NCBI GenBank assembly: GCA_002315495.1
Contig: DCGJ01000125.1
Span: forward strand, 6,616 to 17,589
Origin: Lachnoclostridium sp. UBA1781
GTDB taxonomy: Bacteria; Bacillota; Clostridia; Lachnospirales; Lachnospiraceae
Direction: 5' to 3'
Length of the DNA: 10,974 nt
Both the position numbers and the translations under genes were made by a program. Below the pieces are notes generated by a model that saw nothing but the letters and a program-made list of their open reading frames with translations, had not been told where the DNA came from and searched no databases. The number at the start of each line of letters is the position of its first letter. Position 1 is the first letter of the stretch. Shown here one piece after another: positions 1 to 6,025 of the stretch.

Positions 1-591
1 CCCCCCTTCCTCTACACATCAATCCCGGAGGCAATCCGCGATGATTTCCGGATGACTGTTGAGGCTATGAAGAATCATCATGGCCACCTTCCAACCGAAA
101 ACGATTACTCCGATGTACTGTTTGCCCGCCTCTCTTCTCTTTCCGAGAACACGGTCTTCCAGGACATCTCCGAAGATTTGCTGCGACGAATACTCACGGC
201 TTCCAAGAGAGCGAATTATGAATTCAGTGATTTAGCAGAAGTCGTGAAAGCAAAATCACTTACAAGAACCCATGTGAATCGCGCTCTTCTCCACATTCTT
301 TTGGAGATGAACAGTGCTATGACTTCTCCATGGTTTTCCGAAGAAGCCCCATTCTATCTGCATGTATTAGCATGTCGAAAAGAAGCATCGCATTTGCTTG
401 GGGATTTATCGAAGACAAGTGGGATTCCGTTCCTTACGAGGGCGGCGAGGGATGTTGCACTACTTTCCTCTGAGGCCCGCACGCATTTTGATTTCGAAGC
501 ACGCGCAAATGCTCTCTACGCCCGTATGTACGGGAAAGCAACCGGCATTGCAATTCCGACGGAATATACACGGAAATTTCAGTTGATTTAG
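1..591 (+). CDS. tmcAL: tRNA(Met) cytidine acetate ligase TmcAL, C-terminal part (5' end outside window)
   Basis: TmcAL (YlbM in Bacillus subtilis, formerly a DUF795 'nucleotidyltransferase') uses acetate and ATP to form N4-acetylcytidine at the wobble position of elongator tRNA-Met in the cytoplasm. The frame is open from base 1, so the gene is cut at its 5' end; 196 codons remain of a protein that is usually about 400 residues, and the ATG at 52 is internal. What remains is the helical C-terminal half: a YTSIPEAIR segment, then the family hallmark TRTHVNRALLHILL near residues 87-100, which matches the TRTRIxRLLLHILL pattern I know from YlbM proteins, and a closing FYLHVLACRKE...IPFLTRAAR region. 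The N-terminal HIGH-like nucleotide-binding site cannot be seen. In Bacilli this gene lies in the same cluster as coaD and rsmD, which also occur here at 3001-4043 on the other strand. It converges on the lipoprotein gene and shares a terminator with it. Identification is by family memory, not a search. Confidence 0.85.
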   Translation, partial: PPFLYTSIPEAIRDDFRMTVEAMKNHHGHLPTENDYSDVLFARLSSLSENTVFQDISEDLLRRILTASKRANYEFSDLAEVVKAKSLTRTHVNRALLHILLEMNSAMTSPWFSEEAPFYLHVLACRKEASHLLGDLSKTSGIPFLTRAARDVALLSSEARTHFDFEARANALYARMYGKATGIAIPTEYTRKFQLI

Positions 592-603
592 AAGAATAGA
601 GAC

Positions 604-636
604 AAAAACAGGTGGCCGTTCGCCACCTGTTTTATT
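604..636. terminator. Bidirectional intrinsic terminator between convergent tmcAL and lipoprotein genes
   Basis: An 8-bp perfect stem CAGGTGGC/GCCACCTG (609-616 with 622-629) closes a 5-base loop. On the plus strand it is followed by TTTTATT (630-636); on the minus strand it is followed by five Ts (complement of the A run at 604-608). It sits 18 bases after the tmcAL stop and 31 bases past the lipoprotein stop, so one hairpin can end both transcripts. Confidence 0.85.
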
Positions 637-659
637 CCTACCAACTTTTCTTTTACCGG

Positions 660-2132
660 TTACTGAAAATCACTGATAGAATCACTGATTTCATCGAAGA
701 ACTGTCCATGAGATTCCCAGACAACACTTCCGTTCGATTGTACTACGCCCATGGCATAGCCATCCCGATAATCCTGATAACCATCATAACGAATCGAATA
801 CCCACTCGTACCAATGTTCATCATATCTCTCCATTCATCGGTCGCATCACGGAGAACATCGCCGTTGTACTGCACCTCCAGATACAACACTCCCTCTTCA
901 TAAAAGATCAGAAACTCAGAATTAACCGGAAGGTCGAACTCAATATCTATTGCAATTGTAGCAGCAGCGTTCATCATATCCTTTACGCTCAAAATGTCAC
1001 GCGCATTATCTGCCCTGTTAATATGTTTCAGATATGACGGTGCCAATACACCTACGCCTACGATTGCCAAGCCGTAATCGGAAATATCACAAACGGTTTT
1101 TGGAGCTTTGATTCGATCATCGTTCTGCGTAATCGTCAGATGAAGCGGATCATCAGAGTCACCCTTCTTTACAAAGGTAAGTGTTCCATCCTTCATTTCG
1201 GCTTCATATGTTTTATCGGTATCCATTACAAAATCCTCAGACTTTGCTCCGGAAAGAATAATTTCCGGAAGATTTGCTTCTTCGATATACTGATAAATCA
1301 CTTCGTTGATTTCGTCCTCTGCCTTCGCCTGAAGGTACTCACAAGCATACTGAATTCCCAGTTCCCAAAGACTATCTACGGTGAATTCTCCGCCCATTTC
1401 CGGAAGGAGGTATTTCTCAATCAGGCTCTTGCAATTATTGAAGCACTCCTTTACATAGCCGACATAATCAACCTTCTGAAGGTCCTTTGATATCTTCTCT
1501 GCGAGCGTTTTCAGGTCCTTCTCTACGTGACTGTTAAATATGTCCTCGAGTTTCTGCGCATTGTCCTGAGACAGCACGATTTCGCCATCCTTCTCCTCTC
1601 CCAGAAGAAGGCCCTCCGAAACAGCGTCTCTAAGGAACTCCATTGCATCGTATACATATTCATTCACTTCGATTCCATCCGGAACACGAAGCACTGCGTA
1701 CCATCCTGCCTCAAGGGAAATGCCCAGCTCCGCAAGAATCTCCTGTGCCTGCTCACCCAAACCATCTTCAGCAATGGCAGCCTCAATCGACTTGATTGCA
1801 GCTTCATTTAGATTAAGATACAGAACATGATCAACAACGCGAAGAACTTCGCCCTTCACCTCATCAATTCCATCCATATCAGCAGAAATCGAAAGCGCAT
1901 CCTTTCGTACGGACACGGTAACCGTTCCCTTCTGATTTCCGGTGTCAAGATTGATCGTATAGTCTGCTTCCTCAAACTTCTGCCAGGCTTTGATTGCCTC
2001 TAAGCCCTTGCAGTCCTTCACCTCAACCTTGTTCTTCTTCGTCTCACTGCCACTCTCGTTCGAGCCGCAGCCGGCCAGACAGCCGATTACCAGAAGAAGG
2101 GACAACACTAACGCTGTAATTCTTTTCATCAT
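660..2132 (-). CDS. Predicted lipoprotein of unknown function with a pilin-like C-terminal segment
   Basis: A 490-residue secreted lipoprotein. The start is placed at the ATG at 2132, not the upstream in-frame ATG at 2168: AAAGGGG (2141-2147) lies 8 bases before it, the signal peptide starts there (MMKRI followed by a hydrophobic run), and the predicted promoter would put the transcription start near 2170. The lipobox is LAGC with lipidated Cys22, followed by a polar Ser/Glu/Lys linker, so the protein is expected on the outer face of the membrane. Residues about 35-330 are mixed alpha/beta with beta-rich repeats early on (VTVSVRKDALSISADMDG) and an acidic helical middle. Residues about 350-396 (GLAIVGVGVLAPSYLKHINRA and onward to IAID) resemble the N-terminal helix of type IV pilins, but without a prepilin cleavage site. 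The tail (about 440-490) is rich in Gly, Tyr and Asp. I do not recognise a named family. It is transcribed alone between its own promoter and the shared terminator. The gene call is secure; the function is unknown. Confidence 0.85.
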   Translation of the reverse strand: MMKRITALVLSLLLVIGCLAGCGSNESGSETKKNKVEVKDCKGLEAIKAWQKFEEADYTINLDTGNQKGTVTVSVRKDALSISADMDGIDEVKGEVLRVVDHVLYLNLNEAAIKSIEAAIAEDGLGEQAQEILAELGISLEAGWYAVLRVPDGIEVNEYVYDAMEFLRDAVSEGLLLGEEKDGEIVLSQDNAQKLEDIFNSHVEKDLKTLAEKISKDLQKVDYVGYVKECFNNCKSLIEKYLLPEMGGEFTVDSLWELGIQYACEYLQAKAEDEINEVIYQYIEEANLPEIILSGAKSEDFVMDTDKTYEAEMKDGTLTFVKKGDSDDPLHLTITQNDDRIKAPKTVCDISDYGLAIVGVGVLAPSYLKHINRADNARDILSVKDMMNAAATIAIDIEFDLPVNSEFLIFYEEGVLYLEVQYNGDVLRDATDEWRDMMNIGTSGYSIRYDGYQDYRDGYAMGVVQSNGSVVWESHGQFFDEISDSISDFQ

Positions 2133-2176
2133 AATCTTTACCCCTTTCACTCTACGCAAAATGCGCACACTTCAGT

Positions 2177-2205
2177 AGAATATCACTCTTCAGCTAAAAT
2201 ATCAA
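2177..2205 (-). promoter_or_regulatory. Sigma-A type promoter of the lipoprotein gene
   Basis: On the minus strand the -35 is TTGATA (2200-2205) and the -10 is TATTCT (2177-2182), with a 17-base spacer. That is 5/6 and 4/6 matches to consensus. The predicted start near 2170 gives a leader of about 38 bases before the ATG at 2132 and argues against the longer reading from 2168. Confidence 0.55.
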
Positions 2206-2240
2206 CTAAAAAACATACCTTTGGTAGATTTCAATGTAAC

Positions 2241-2280
2241 AAAAATGGAGTGTGAAAATGAATTCCATCTTCACATTCCA
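2241..2280 (-). terminator. Intrinsic terminator of the rsmD-coaD-coiled-coil operon
   Basis: An 11-bp stem with one G-T wobble pairs 2246-2256 with 2270-2280; a small inner ATG/CAT pairing around AATTC lies in the loop. Read on the minus strand it is followed at once by TTTTTG (complement of 2240-2245). It lies 15 bases beyond the stop of the coiled-coil gene, so it separates this operon from the lipoprotein gene and its promoter. Confidence 0.85.
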
Positions 2281-2295
2281 TAGTTTTCTCAAAGT

Positions 2296-2985
2296 TTACT
2301 CATCAATATTCTCAAGGAAAGTGTCCTCGTCGAAATCGAACTCTTCCTCGTCATCGATCGGCTCCTCAACATCATCCTCTTCCGCAACATCCACAACGGT
2401 GTTAATCGGTGCGTCAAATGCGCTGGCAACCTCATCCGGGTGAAGCTGAAGGTTCAACTCGCTGTGGTTCTGGGAAACCACCTCGTAATTCTCCTTAAGG
2501 CCGGCAATTAATGCCTCTGCCTGAGTTCTTGTGGTCTCATAAGCATCTGCAAGAATCGCCTCCATGTTAGCCATGATATCATTTGCATAGTTCAATGCGC
2601 CGGTACGGATGGAGTCTGCATCATTGTTCGCATTGGTCATCATCTCGTCTGCCTCAGCGCCTGCGGTGGAAACCAGCTCATGAGCGCGCTCGTAAGCCTG
2701 CTGCATGATTTCGTGCTCGGATACAAGCTGCTTTGCCTTTGCCTTTGCTTCCTCGATAATCTGCTCTGCTCTCTCTTCTGCCTGAGCGATGATCGTGTCG
2801 CGATTCGCAATAATCTTCTGATATCTCTTAATTACATCCGGAGTTTTCAAGCGAAGCTCATCCAACAAGTCATACAATTCATCCTTCGGAACAACAACCT
2901 TGTTGGAGGAAAATGTAGTGCCCTTGCAGCTTTCCACAAACTCATAGATACTGTCAATTGTCTGTTCAATCTGATTTGTAGCCAT
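2296..2985 (-). CDS. Coiled-coil protein with acidic tail, conserved beside coaD in Clostridia
   Basis: A soluble 229-residue protein with no signal peptide or membrane segment. Residues 1-60 carry a short globular part (VVPKDELYDLLDELRLKTP near 31-49). Residues about 60-165 are a long Ala/Glu/Lys-rich helix with coiled-coil character, similar in texture to DivIVA-like proteins or the stalk subunits of ATPases. Residues 199-229 are a strongly acidic tail. Such proteins next to coaD in Clostridia are often labelled 'ATPase' or 'V-type ATPase subunit H-like'; I see no Walker motif and do not support an enzymatic role. A function in cell-envelope or division scaffolding is possible but only inferred from DivIVA-like texture. 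AAAGGAG lies about 10 bases before the ATG and abuts the coaD stop 15 bases upstream, so it is the last gene of the rsmD-coaD operon. Confidence 0.8.
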   Translation of the reverse strand: MATNQIEQTIDSIYEFVESCKGTTFSSNKVVVPKDELYDLLDELRLKTPDVIKRYQKIIANRDTIIAQAEERAEQIIEEAKAKAKQLVSEHEIMQQAYERAHELVSTAGAEADEMMTNANNDADSIRTGALNYANDIMANMEAILADAYETTRTQAEALIAGLKENYEVVSQNHSELNLQLHPDEVASAFDAPINTVVDVAEEDDVEEPIDDEEEFDFDEDTFLENIDE

Positions 2986-3000
2986 CGTTAAAATCTCCTT

Positions 3001-3477
3001 TTAATTGAATTTCTCATATACATCTTGAATAATTTCTTTCGGAACCATATCCGTAATATCGCCGCCGTAGCTAGCGATTTCTTTTACCACACTGGAGCTA
3101 AGATATGCATACTCCAAACTGGTGGTCAGGAAAATGCTGTCCATCTCCGGACATATCTTATGATTCACCTGCGCAATCTGAAGCTCGTACTCGAAGTCCG
3201 TTACCGCCCGAAGTCCGCGCACCAGAATATGTGCACCCTTATCCTTTGCAAAGTCCACAGTAAGTCCGGAAAATGCTTCCACACTGACATTCGGAATCTC
3301 CTTCGTCACACGACGAATCAACTCCACACGCTCCTCTGCACTAAAGGTAGGCTTCTTTCCGCTGTTATTCAGCACGCCGATGACCAGATGGTCCACCAGC
3401 TTTGCCGCACGCTTGATAATATCGAGGTGTCCTAACGTAATCGGATCAAAGCTTCCCGCATAGATTCCTGTTCTCAT
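3001..3477 (-). CDS. coaD: Phosphopantetheine adenylyltransferase (coenzyme A biosynthesis)
   Basis: Catalyses the fourth step of coenzyme A synthesis: ATP plus 4'-phosphopantetheine gives dephospho-CoA and pyrophosphate, in the cytoplasm. The 158 residues match the usual length of about 160. Visible motifs are the nucleotidyltransferase [10 protein letters not shown] (8-17, with the TxGH active-site signature 14-17), [12 protein letters not shown] (87-98, substrate and ATP contacts) and YLSSSVVKE (125-133, the family ISSTxVR/K-like motif). The start at 3477 follows GAGGG by about 7 bases. It sits 11 bases after rsmD, the classic rsmD-coaD pairing of Firmicutes and many other bacteria, and is followed by the coiled-coil gene. 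Nothing in the sequence suggests loss of function. Confidence 0.97.
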   Translation of the reverse strand: MRTGIYAGSFDPITLGHLDIIKRAAKLVDHLVIGVLNNSGKKPTFSAEERVELIRRVTKEIPNVSVEAFSGLTVDFAKDKGAHILVRGLRAVTDFEYELQIAQVNHKICPEMDSIFLTTSLEYAYLSSSVVKEIASYGGDITDMVPKEIIQDVYEKFN

Positions 3478-3488
3478 AGCAATTCCCT

Positions 3489-4043
3489 CTACGCTTTTTC
3501 TAGGAACACATGTCGATTGGATTTGTACGGCTTATCCTTCGTGATTCGATACCCAAGAGCCTCATACTCGCTCGGATCCGTATCGATGGATGTCTCCACA
3601 ACAATGGTCGTGTCCTCGTCAATCAGCGATGAATTAACCAGCATCGTTAATGCCTGCGACTCAAACCCTTTCCCATAAGGCGGGTCAAGATATACGACAT
3701 CAAACTTCTTGCGGTCAAACTCCATCTGACGAAGTGCTGCCATAAACTCCATGGCATAGACAACGCCCTGCTCCGTAAAATGCGTGTGCTCCAGATTGTT
3801 CTTGATGCACTTAATCGCTTCACGGGAGGTGTCGGCAAAGCAGGCTTCTCTTGCACCGCGACTCAAAGCCTCGATTCCGATGCCGCCGCTTCCGGCAAAC
3901 AAATCCAAAAAGCAGCAATCGTACATAAGCGGCTGCAGCATATTGAACAGGGTTTCTTTAATGATATCCTGCGTCGGTCTGGTGTCCATTCCTCTCGGAG
4001 CTTCCAACAGAAGCCTTCTGGCCGTTCCTGCGATTACTCTCAT
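3489..4043 (-). CDS. rsmD: 16S rRNA (guanine966-N2)-methyltransferase RsmD
   Basis: Methylates N2 of G966 of 16S rRNA using S-adenosylmethionine during small-subunit assembly. The 184 residues fit the family. The N-terminus [18 protein letters not shown] and [16 protein letters not shown] (21-36) are typical RsmD; motif I is [18 protein letters not shown] (47-64, SAM binding) and motif IV is DPPY (120-123, catalytic). The C-terminus ends in a short strand typical of the fold. The start at 4043 is fixed by the canonical MRVIAG and by AGAGGAG just upstream (4-6 base spacing, somewhat short). It is the first gene of the operon with coaD, and its leader contains a large hairpin ending 5 bases from the ribosome binding site. 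Confidence 0.95.
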   Translation of the reverse strand: MRVIAGTARRLLLEAPRGMDTRPTQDIIKETLFNMLQPLMYDCCFLDLFAGSGGIGIEALSRGAREACFADTSREAIKCIKNNLEHTHFTEQGVVYAMEFMAALRQMEFDRKKFDVVYLDPPYGKGFESQALTMLVNSSLIDEDTTIVVETSIDTDPSEYEALGYRITKDKPYKSNRHVFLEKA

Positions 4044-4057
4044 GCTTCTCCTCTTTG

Positions 4058-4106
4058 CGAAGTGCCGATTTCATTTGCGAATTCTTCGGCAAATGGACGC
4101 ACTTCG
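4058..4106 (-). promoter_or_regulatory. Long hairpin in the 5' leader of the rsmD-coaD operon
   Basis: A two-tier inverted repeat. The outer stem is CGAAGTGC/GCACTTCG (4058-4065 with 4099-4106). The inner stem is CATTTGC/GCAAATG (4072-4078 with 4089-4095), extended by a G-T and an A-T pair, around a 10-base loop. It starts only a few bases into the predicted transcript and ends 5 bases before the rsmD Shine-Dalgarno sequence. It has no T run on the minus strand, so it is not a simple terminator. It could protect the 5' end of the mRNA or affect rsmD translation; its role is inferred. Confidence 0.6.
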
Positions 4107-4119
4107 ACCAATCTACTTC

Positions 4120-4149
4120 ATTTTATGCCAATCCACCGATATTTGTCAA
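4120..4149 (-). promoter_or_regulatory. Sigma-A type promoter of the rsmD-coaD operon
   Basis: On the minus strand the -35 is a perfect TTGACA (4144-4149) and the -10 is TAAAAT (4120-4125, 5/6), with an 18-base spacer. The predicted start is near 4112, giving a leader of about 70 bases that consists mostly of the hairpin. The rest of the 175-base gap between mrp and rsmD is AT-rich, with only a weak 4-bp hairpin after the mrp stop. Confidence 0.7.
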
Positions 4150-4218
4150 TGTTTTGTTTCACAATTCTGCAACATTTTGCGCATTTTTGTACAATAACCA
4201 CTATATTCTGTGGAGAAA

Positions 4219-5079
4219 TTACATTCCCATCAAAAATGCAACCGCATCCGCAAGCTCCGGAACCTTTACGGTCTCCGCAAGACCGGCGTCAATGCTTGCA
4301 GCGGAGGTTGGCATAATCGGAAGCCGGGCAAGAACGCGCAGTCCATACTTCTCTGCCACTTCATTAATGCTGCTCTCACCGAATACAGAAAGCTTATCGC
4401 CGCAATGCGGGCAAACCATATAAGAATAGTTCTCAACAATACCAAGAATCGGCACACCCATCATCTTCGCCATATTCACAGCCTTACCGACAATCATACT
4501 TACCAGATCCTGCGGACTGGTTACGATGATGATGCCGTCAAGCGGCAGACTCTGAAATACGGTAAGCGGAACGTCACCGGTTCCAGGAGGCATATCCACG
4601 AACATATAGTCCACATCGCCCCACATACAATCGGTCCAGAACTGCTTTACGGTTCCTGCAATGACCGGGCCACGCCATACAACCGGCATATCCTCTGCTT
4701 CCATCAAAAGGTTCAAACTCATCACCTTAATTCCGGTGGTGGATTCCTTCGGAAGAATCATATCCTCATCATTCACGCCGCAAGGTGCAGAGACGCCAAA
4801 TGCCTTCGGAATCGAAGGACCCGTAATATCCGCGTCAAGAATACCAACGCTCTTTCCCTGCTGTCGGGTCATCACCGCAAGCATGGACGTAACGAAGGAT
4901 TTGCCTACGCCACCCTTACCACTCACGATACCAATAACCTTCTTCACATCGCTCTTTGCATTCATCGGTGCACTGAAATCCGGCTTTTCTCCGTTATTTC
5001 TGGATGCACAATTAGAACCGCAGCTGCTACAGTCATGCGTACAGCTTTCCGGATTCTGATTCTGTAATTCTTCTGCCAT
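4219..5079 (-). CDS. mrp: Mrp/NBP35-family Fe-S cluster carrier ATPase
   Basis: A cytoplasmic P-loop ATPase of the ApbC/Mrp/NBP35 group, which carries and delivers Fe-S clusters to apoproteins. The start at 5079 gives 286 residues and has GGAGG 5 bases upstream; the ATG at 5091 is part of that same Shine-Dalgarno region and is rejected. Visible are the deviant Walker A GKGGVGKS (54-61), LDADITGPSIP (81-91, switch region), DMPPGTGD (162-169, the Mrp signature) and CPHC (223-226), the CxxC that binds a bridging cluster in the dimer. An N-terminal Cys cluster C13-x3-C17-x2-C20-x3-C24 may hold a further metal or cluster; its spacing differs from the eukaryotic NBP35 N-terminal motif. No MIP18-like N-terminal domain is present. 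It lies 77 bases after the small membrane protein of the metal operon, so it may be partly co-transcribed or separate; no strong promoter is visible before it. Confidence 0.93.
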   Translation of the reverse strand: MAEELQNQNPESCTHDCSSCGSNCASRNNGEKPDFSAPMNAKSDVKKVIGIVSGKGGVGKSFVTSMLAVMTRQQGKSVGILDADITGPSIPKAFGVSAPCGVNDEDMILPKESTTGIKVMSLNLLMEAEDMPVVWRGPVIAGTVKQFWTDCMWGDVDYMFVDMPPGTGDVPLTVFQSLPLDGIIIVTSPQDLVSMIVGKAVNMAKMMGVPILGIVENYSYMVCPHCGDKLSVFGESSINEVAEKYGLRVLARLPIMPTSAASIDAGLAETVKVPELADAVAFLMGM

Positions 5080-5084
5080 ATTTA

Positions 5085-5104
5085 CCTCCATCGGGCATTT
5101 GCCC
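5085..5104 (-). promoter_or_regulatory. mrp ribosome binding site with a small hairpin just upstream
   Basis: GGAGG (5085-5089) is 5 bases before the ATG at 5079 and decides the start. A perfect GGGC-AAAT-GCCC hairpin (5093-5104) ends 3 bases before it and could modulate ribosome access. The site itself is clear; the regulatory role is speculative. Confidence 0.5.
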
Positions 5105-5119
5105 CTAAACCATAATCAA

Positions 5120-5149
5120 ACCAAATGCGGCCTTTCCCAAGAGTGCCGC
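5120..5149 (-). terminator. Possible weak terminator after the metal operon
   Basis: GCGGC (5127-5131) pairs with GCCGC (5145-5149), with an inner CTT/AAG pairing and a 3-base bulge. Read on the minus strand it is followed by ATTTGGTTT, a poor U tract. It lies 7 bases beyond the stop of the small membrane protein. It may allow partial read-through into mrp. Confidence 0.35.
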
Positions 5150-5156
5150 CTCACTG

Positions 5157-5510
5157 CTAGGCCTGTTTCTTCTCTTCGGCTCTTCGCAACATTTCATCGT
5201 ATTGTTTATACATCTTTTGGACGCCATTTTCAAGCAAATAATAATGCATGATATAAGGGACCAGCAAAACCATGAGGCACACAATGAGCAGAAGTACTCC
5301 GATACTCGGACTAGCCACCGCATAAAGCATGGTTCCAATCGTCAGAATCGCAAAGACCACGGTAACAATAAGATGCACCAAACGCTCATGCATAAAGAAG
5401 CCAATCTGAATCAGATGCTTCTTGATTTCCTTCTCGTAATCCACGTCTTCCGGCGGATTGGCGAGCAACGCATCAATGGCCGCCATATAAGCTAAGATTC
5501 TTGCCTTCAT
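5157..5510 (-). CDS. Small two-helix membrane protein of the metal operon, function unknown
   Basis: A 117-residue protein. Residues 1-44 are a soluble amphipathic stretch (Ala/Asp/Glu/Lys rich). Two hydrophobic segments follow at about 45-66 and 69-90, joined by a tight turn with Ser and Pro, so both termini probably face the same side. The tail (91-117) is a charged helix ending in EEKKQA. There is no CxxC or His cluster, so no metal site is evident; the only Cys is in the second helix. I do not recognise a named family. The start at 5510 has AGGAGG about 5 bases upstream, overlapping the stop codon of the repressor gene, so it is translationally linked to it and is the last gene of the hma-cadA-arsR transcript. 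It could assist the metal pump or be an unrelated passenger; nothing in the sequence decides this. Confidence 0.8.
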   Translation of the reverse strand: MKARILAYMAAIDALLANPPEDVDYEKEIKKHLIQIGFFMHERLVHLIVTVVFAILTIGTMLYAVASPSIGVLLLIVCLMVLLVPYIMHYYLLENGVQKMYKQYDEMLRRAEEKKQA

Positions 5511-5519
5511 ACCTGCCTC

Positions 5520-5957
5520 CTACTCTTCAATATGCTCACGTCCGGCTGCAATAATGGAACGCACATGCGCATCCGCAAGCGAATAGAAAATGCTCTTTCC
5601 TTCCCGACGGCTCTTTACCAGCTTGCTCTGCTTCAATATTTTCAGCTGGTGGGAAATGGCCGACTGTGTCATATTCAGTGCCATTGCCAAATCGCACACG
5701 CACACCTCCGCCTCGAACAGCACGAACAAAATGCGGATTCGAGTCGAGTCTCCGAACACCTTAAAAAGCTCCGCCAGATCATACAATTCGGTTTCTTCCG
5801 GCATCGTTTCATTAACAATGCGGAGCAGATCCTCATGCACCTCTACCGTTTCGCAGCACTCCATTTCCTCACAGGAGTGATGATGTCCCTCGTGGATGTG
5901 CTCCTCACCGTGATTATGTTCATGCATCTCCTGCAGTTTTTCTTCCTTTGATTCCAT
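5520..5957 (-). CDS. ArsR/SmtB-family metal-sensing repressor with a His/Cys-rich N-terminus
   Basis: A 145-residue winged-helix repressor that should bind the operator upstream of the operon and release it when metal binds. The frame stays open upstream to 6200, but that part overlaps the ATPase gene; the ATG at 5957 with GAGAGG 9 bases upstream is the real start. Residues 11-35 hold eight His and three Cys (HEHNH, EGHHHSCEE, ECC). The HTH covers about 83-112 (DLAMALNMTQSAISHQLKIL). Two family metal sites are visible. The alpha3N type is VCVCDL with Cys86 and Cys88, as in CadC, where N-terminal Cys also contribute; Cys29, 34 and 35 could serve here. The alpha5 type is Asp129, His131, His142, Glu145, with exactly the SmtB spacing D-x-H-x10-H-x2-E. 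Zn, Cd or Pb is the likely inducer. It is placed third in the operon, after the pump. Confidence 0.93.
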   Translation of the reverse strand: MESKEEKLQEMHEHNHGEEHIHEGHHHSCEEMECCETVEVHEDLLRIVNETMPEETELYDLAELFKVFGDSTRIRILFVLFEAEVCVCDLAMALNMTQSAISHQLKILKQSKLVKSRREGKSIFYSLADAHVRSIIAAGREHIEE

Positions 5958-5988
5958 AAATATTAACCTCTCTTTACATATGGCAATG

Positions 5989-6010
5989 CCGGGCACCCGA
6001 AAGTGCCCGG
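5989..6010 (-). promoter_or_regulatory. GC-rich hairpin between the pump and repressor genes
   Basis: A perfect 8-bp stem CCGGGCAC/GTGCCCGG (5989-5996 with 6003-6010) with a 6-base loop, in the 68-base gap between the ATPase stop and the repressor start. There is no T run after it on the minus strand. It may stabilise the upstream mRNA end or attenuate expression of the repressor; this is inferred. Confidence 0.55.
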
Positions 6011-6025
6011 TAGAAGCCGAATTTA

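Noticed and set aside
612..1037. Plus-strand frame of 141 codons opposite the lipoprotein gene
   Set aside because: It begins inside the terminator hairpin, lies antisense to the lipoprotein and shows no protein-like features.
4198..4218. Terminator after mrp
   Set aside because: Only a 4-bp CCAC/GTGG stem with a mixed tail follows the stop; too weak to call.
3780..4316. Plus-strand frames over the rsmD 5' end and leader
   Set aside because: They run antisense to rsmD and across its promoter; composition is low in charged, folded-protein character and no ribosome binding site is seen.
4210..5067. Long plus-strand frame (285 codons) opposite mrp
   Set aside because: It is antisense to an unmistakable Mrp ATPase, its product is His/Arg/Asn-rich with no domain, and it has no suitable start signal.
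5106..5140. Promoter for mrp (TTGGGA, 17 bases, GATTAT)
   Set aside because: Both hexamers match only 4/6 and they overlap the possible terminator hairpin; not better than chance in AT-rich sequence.
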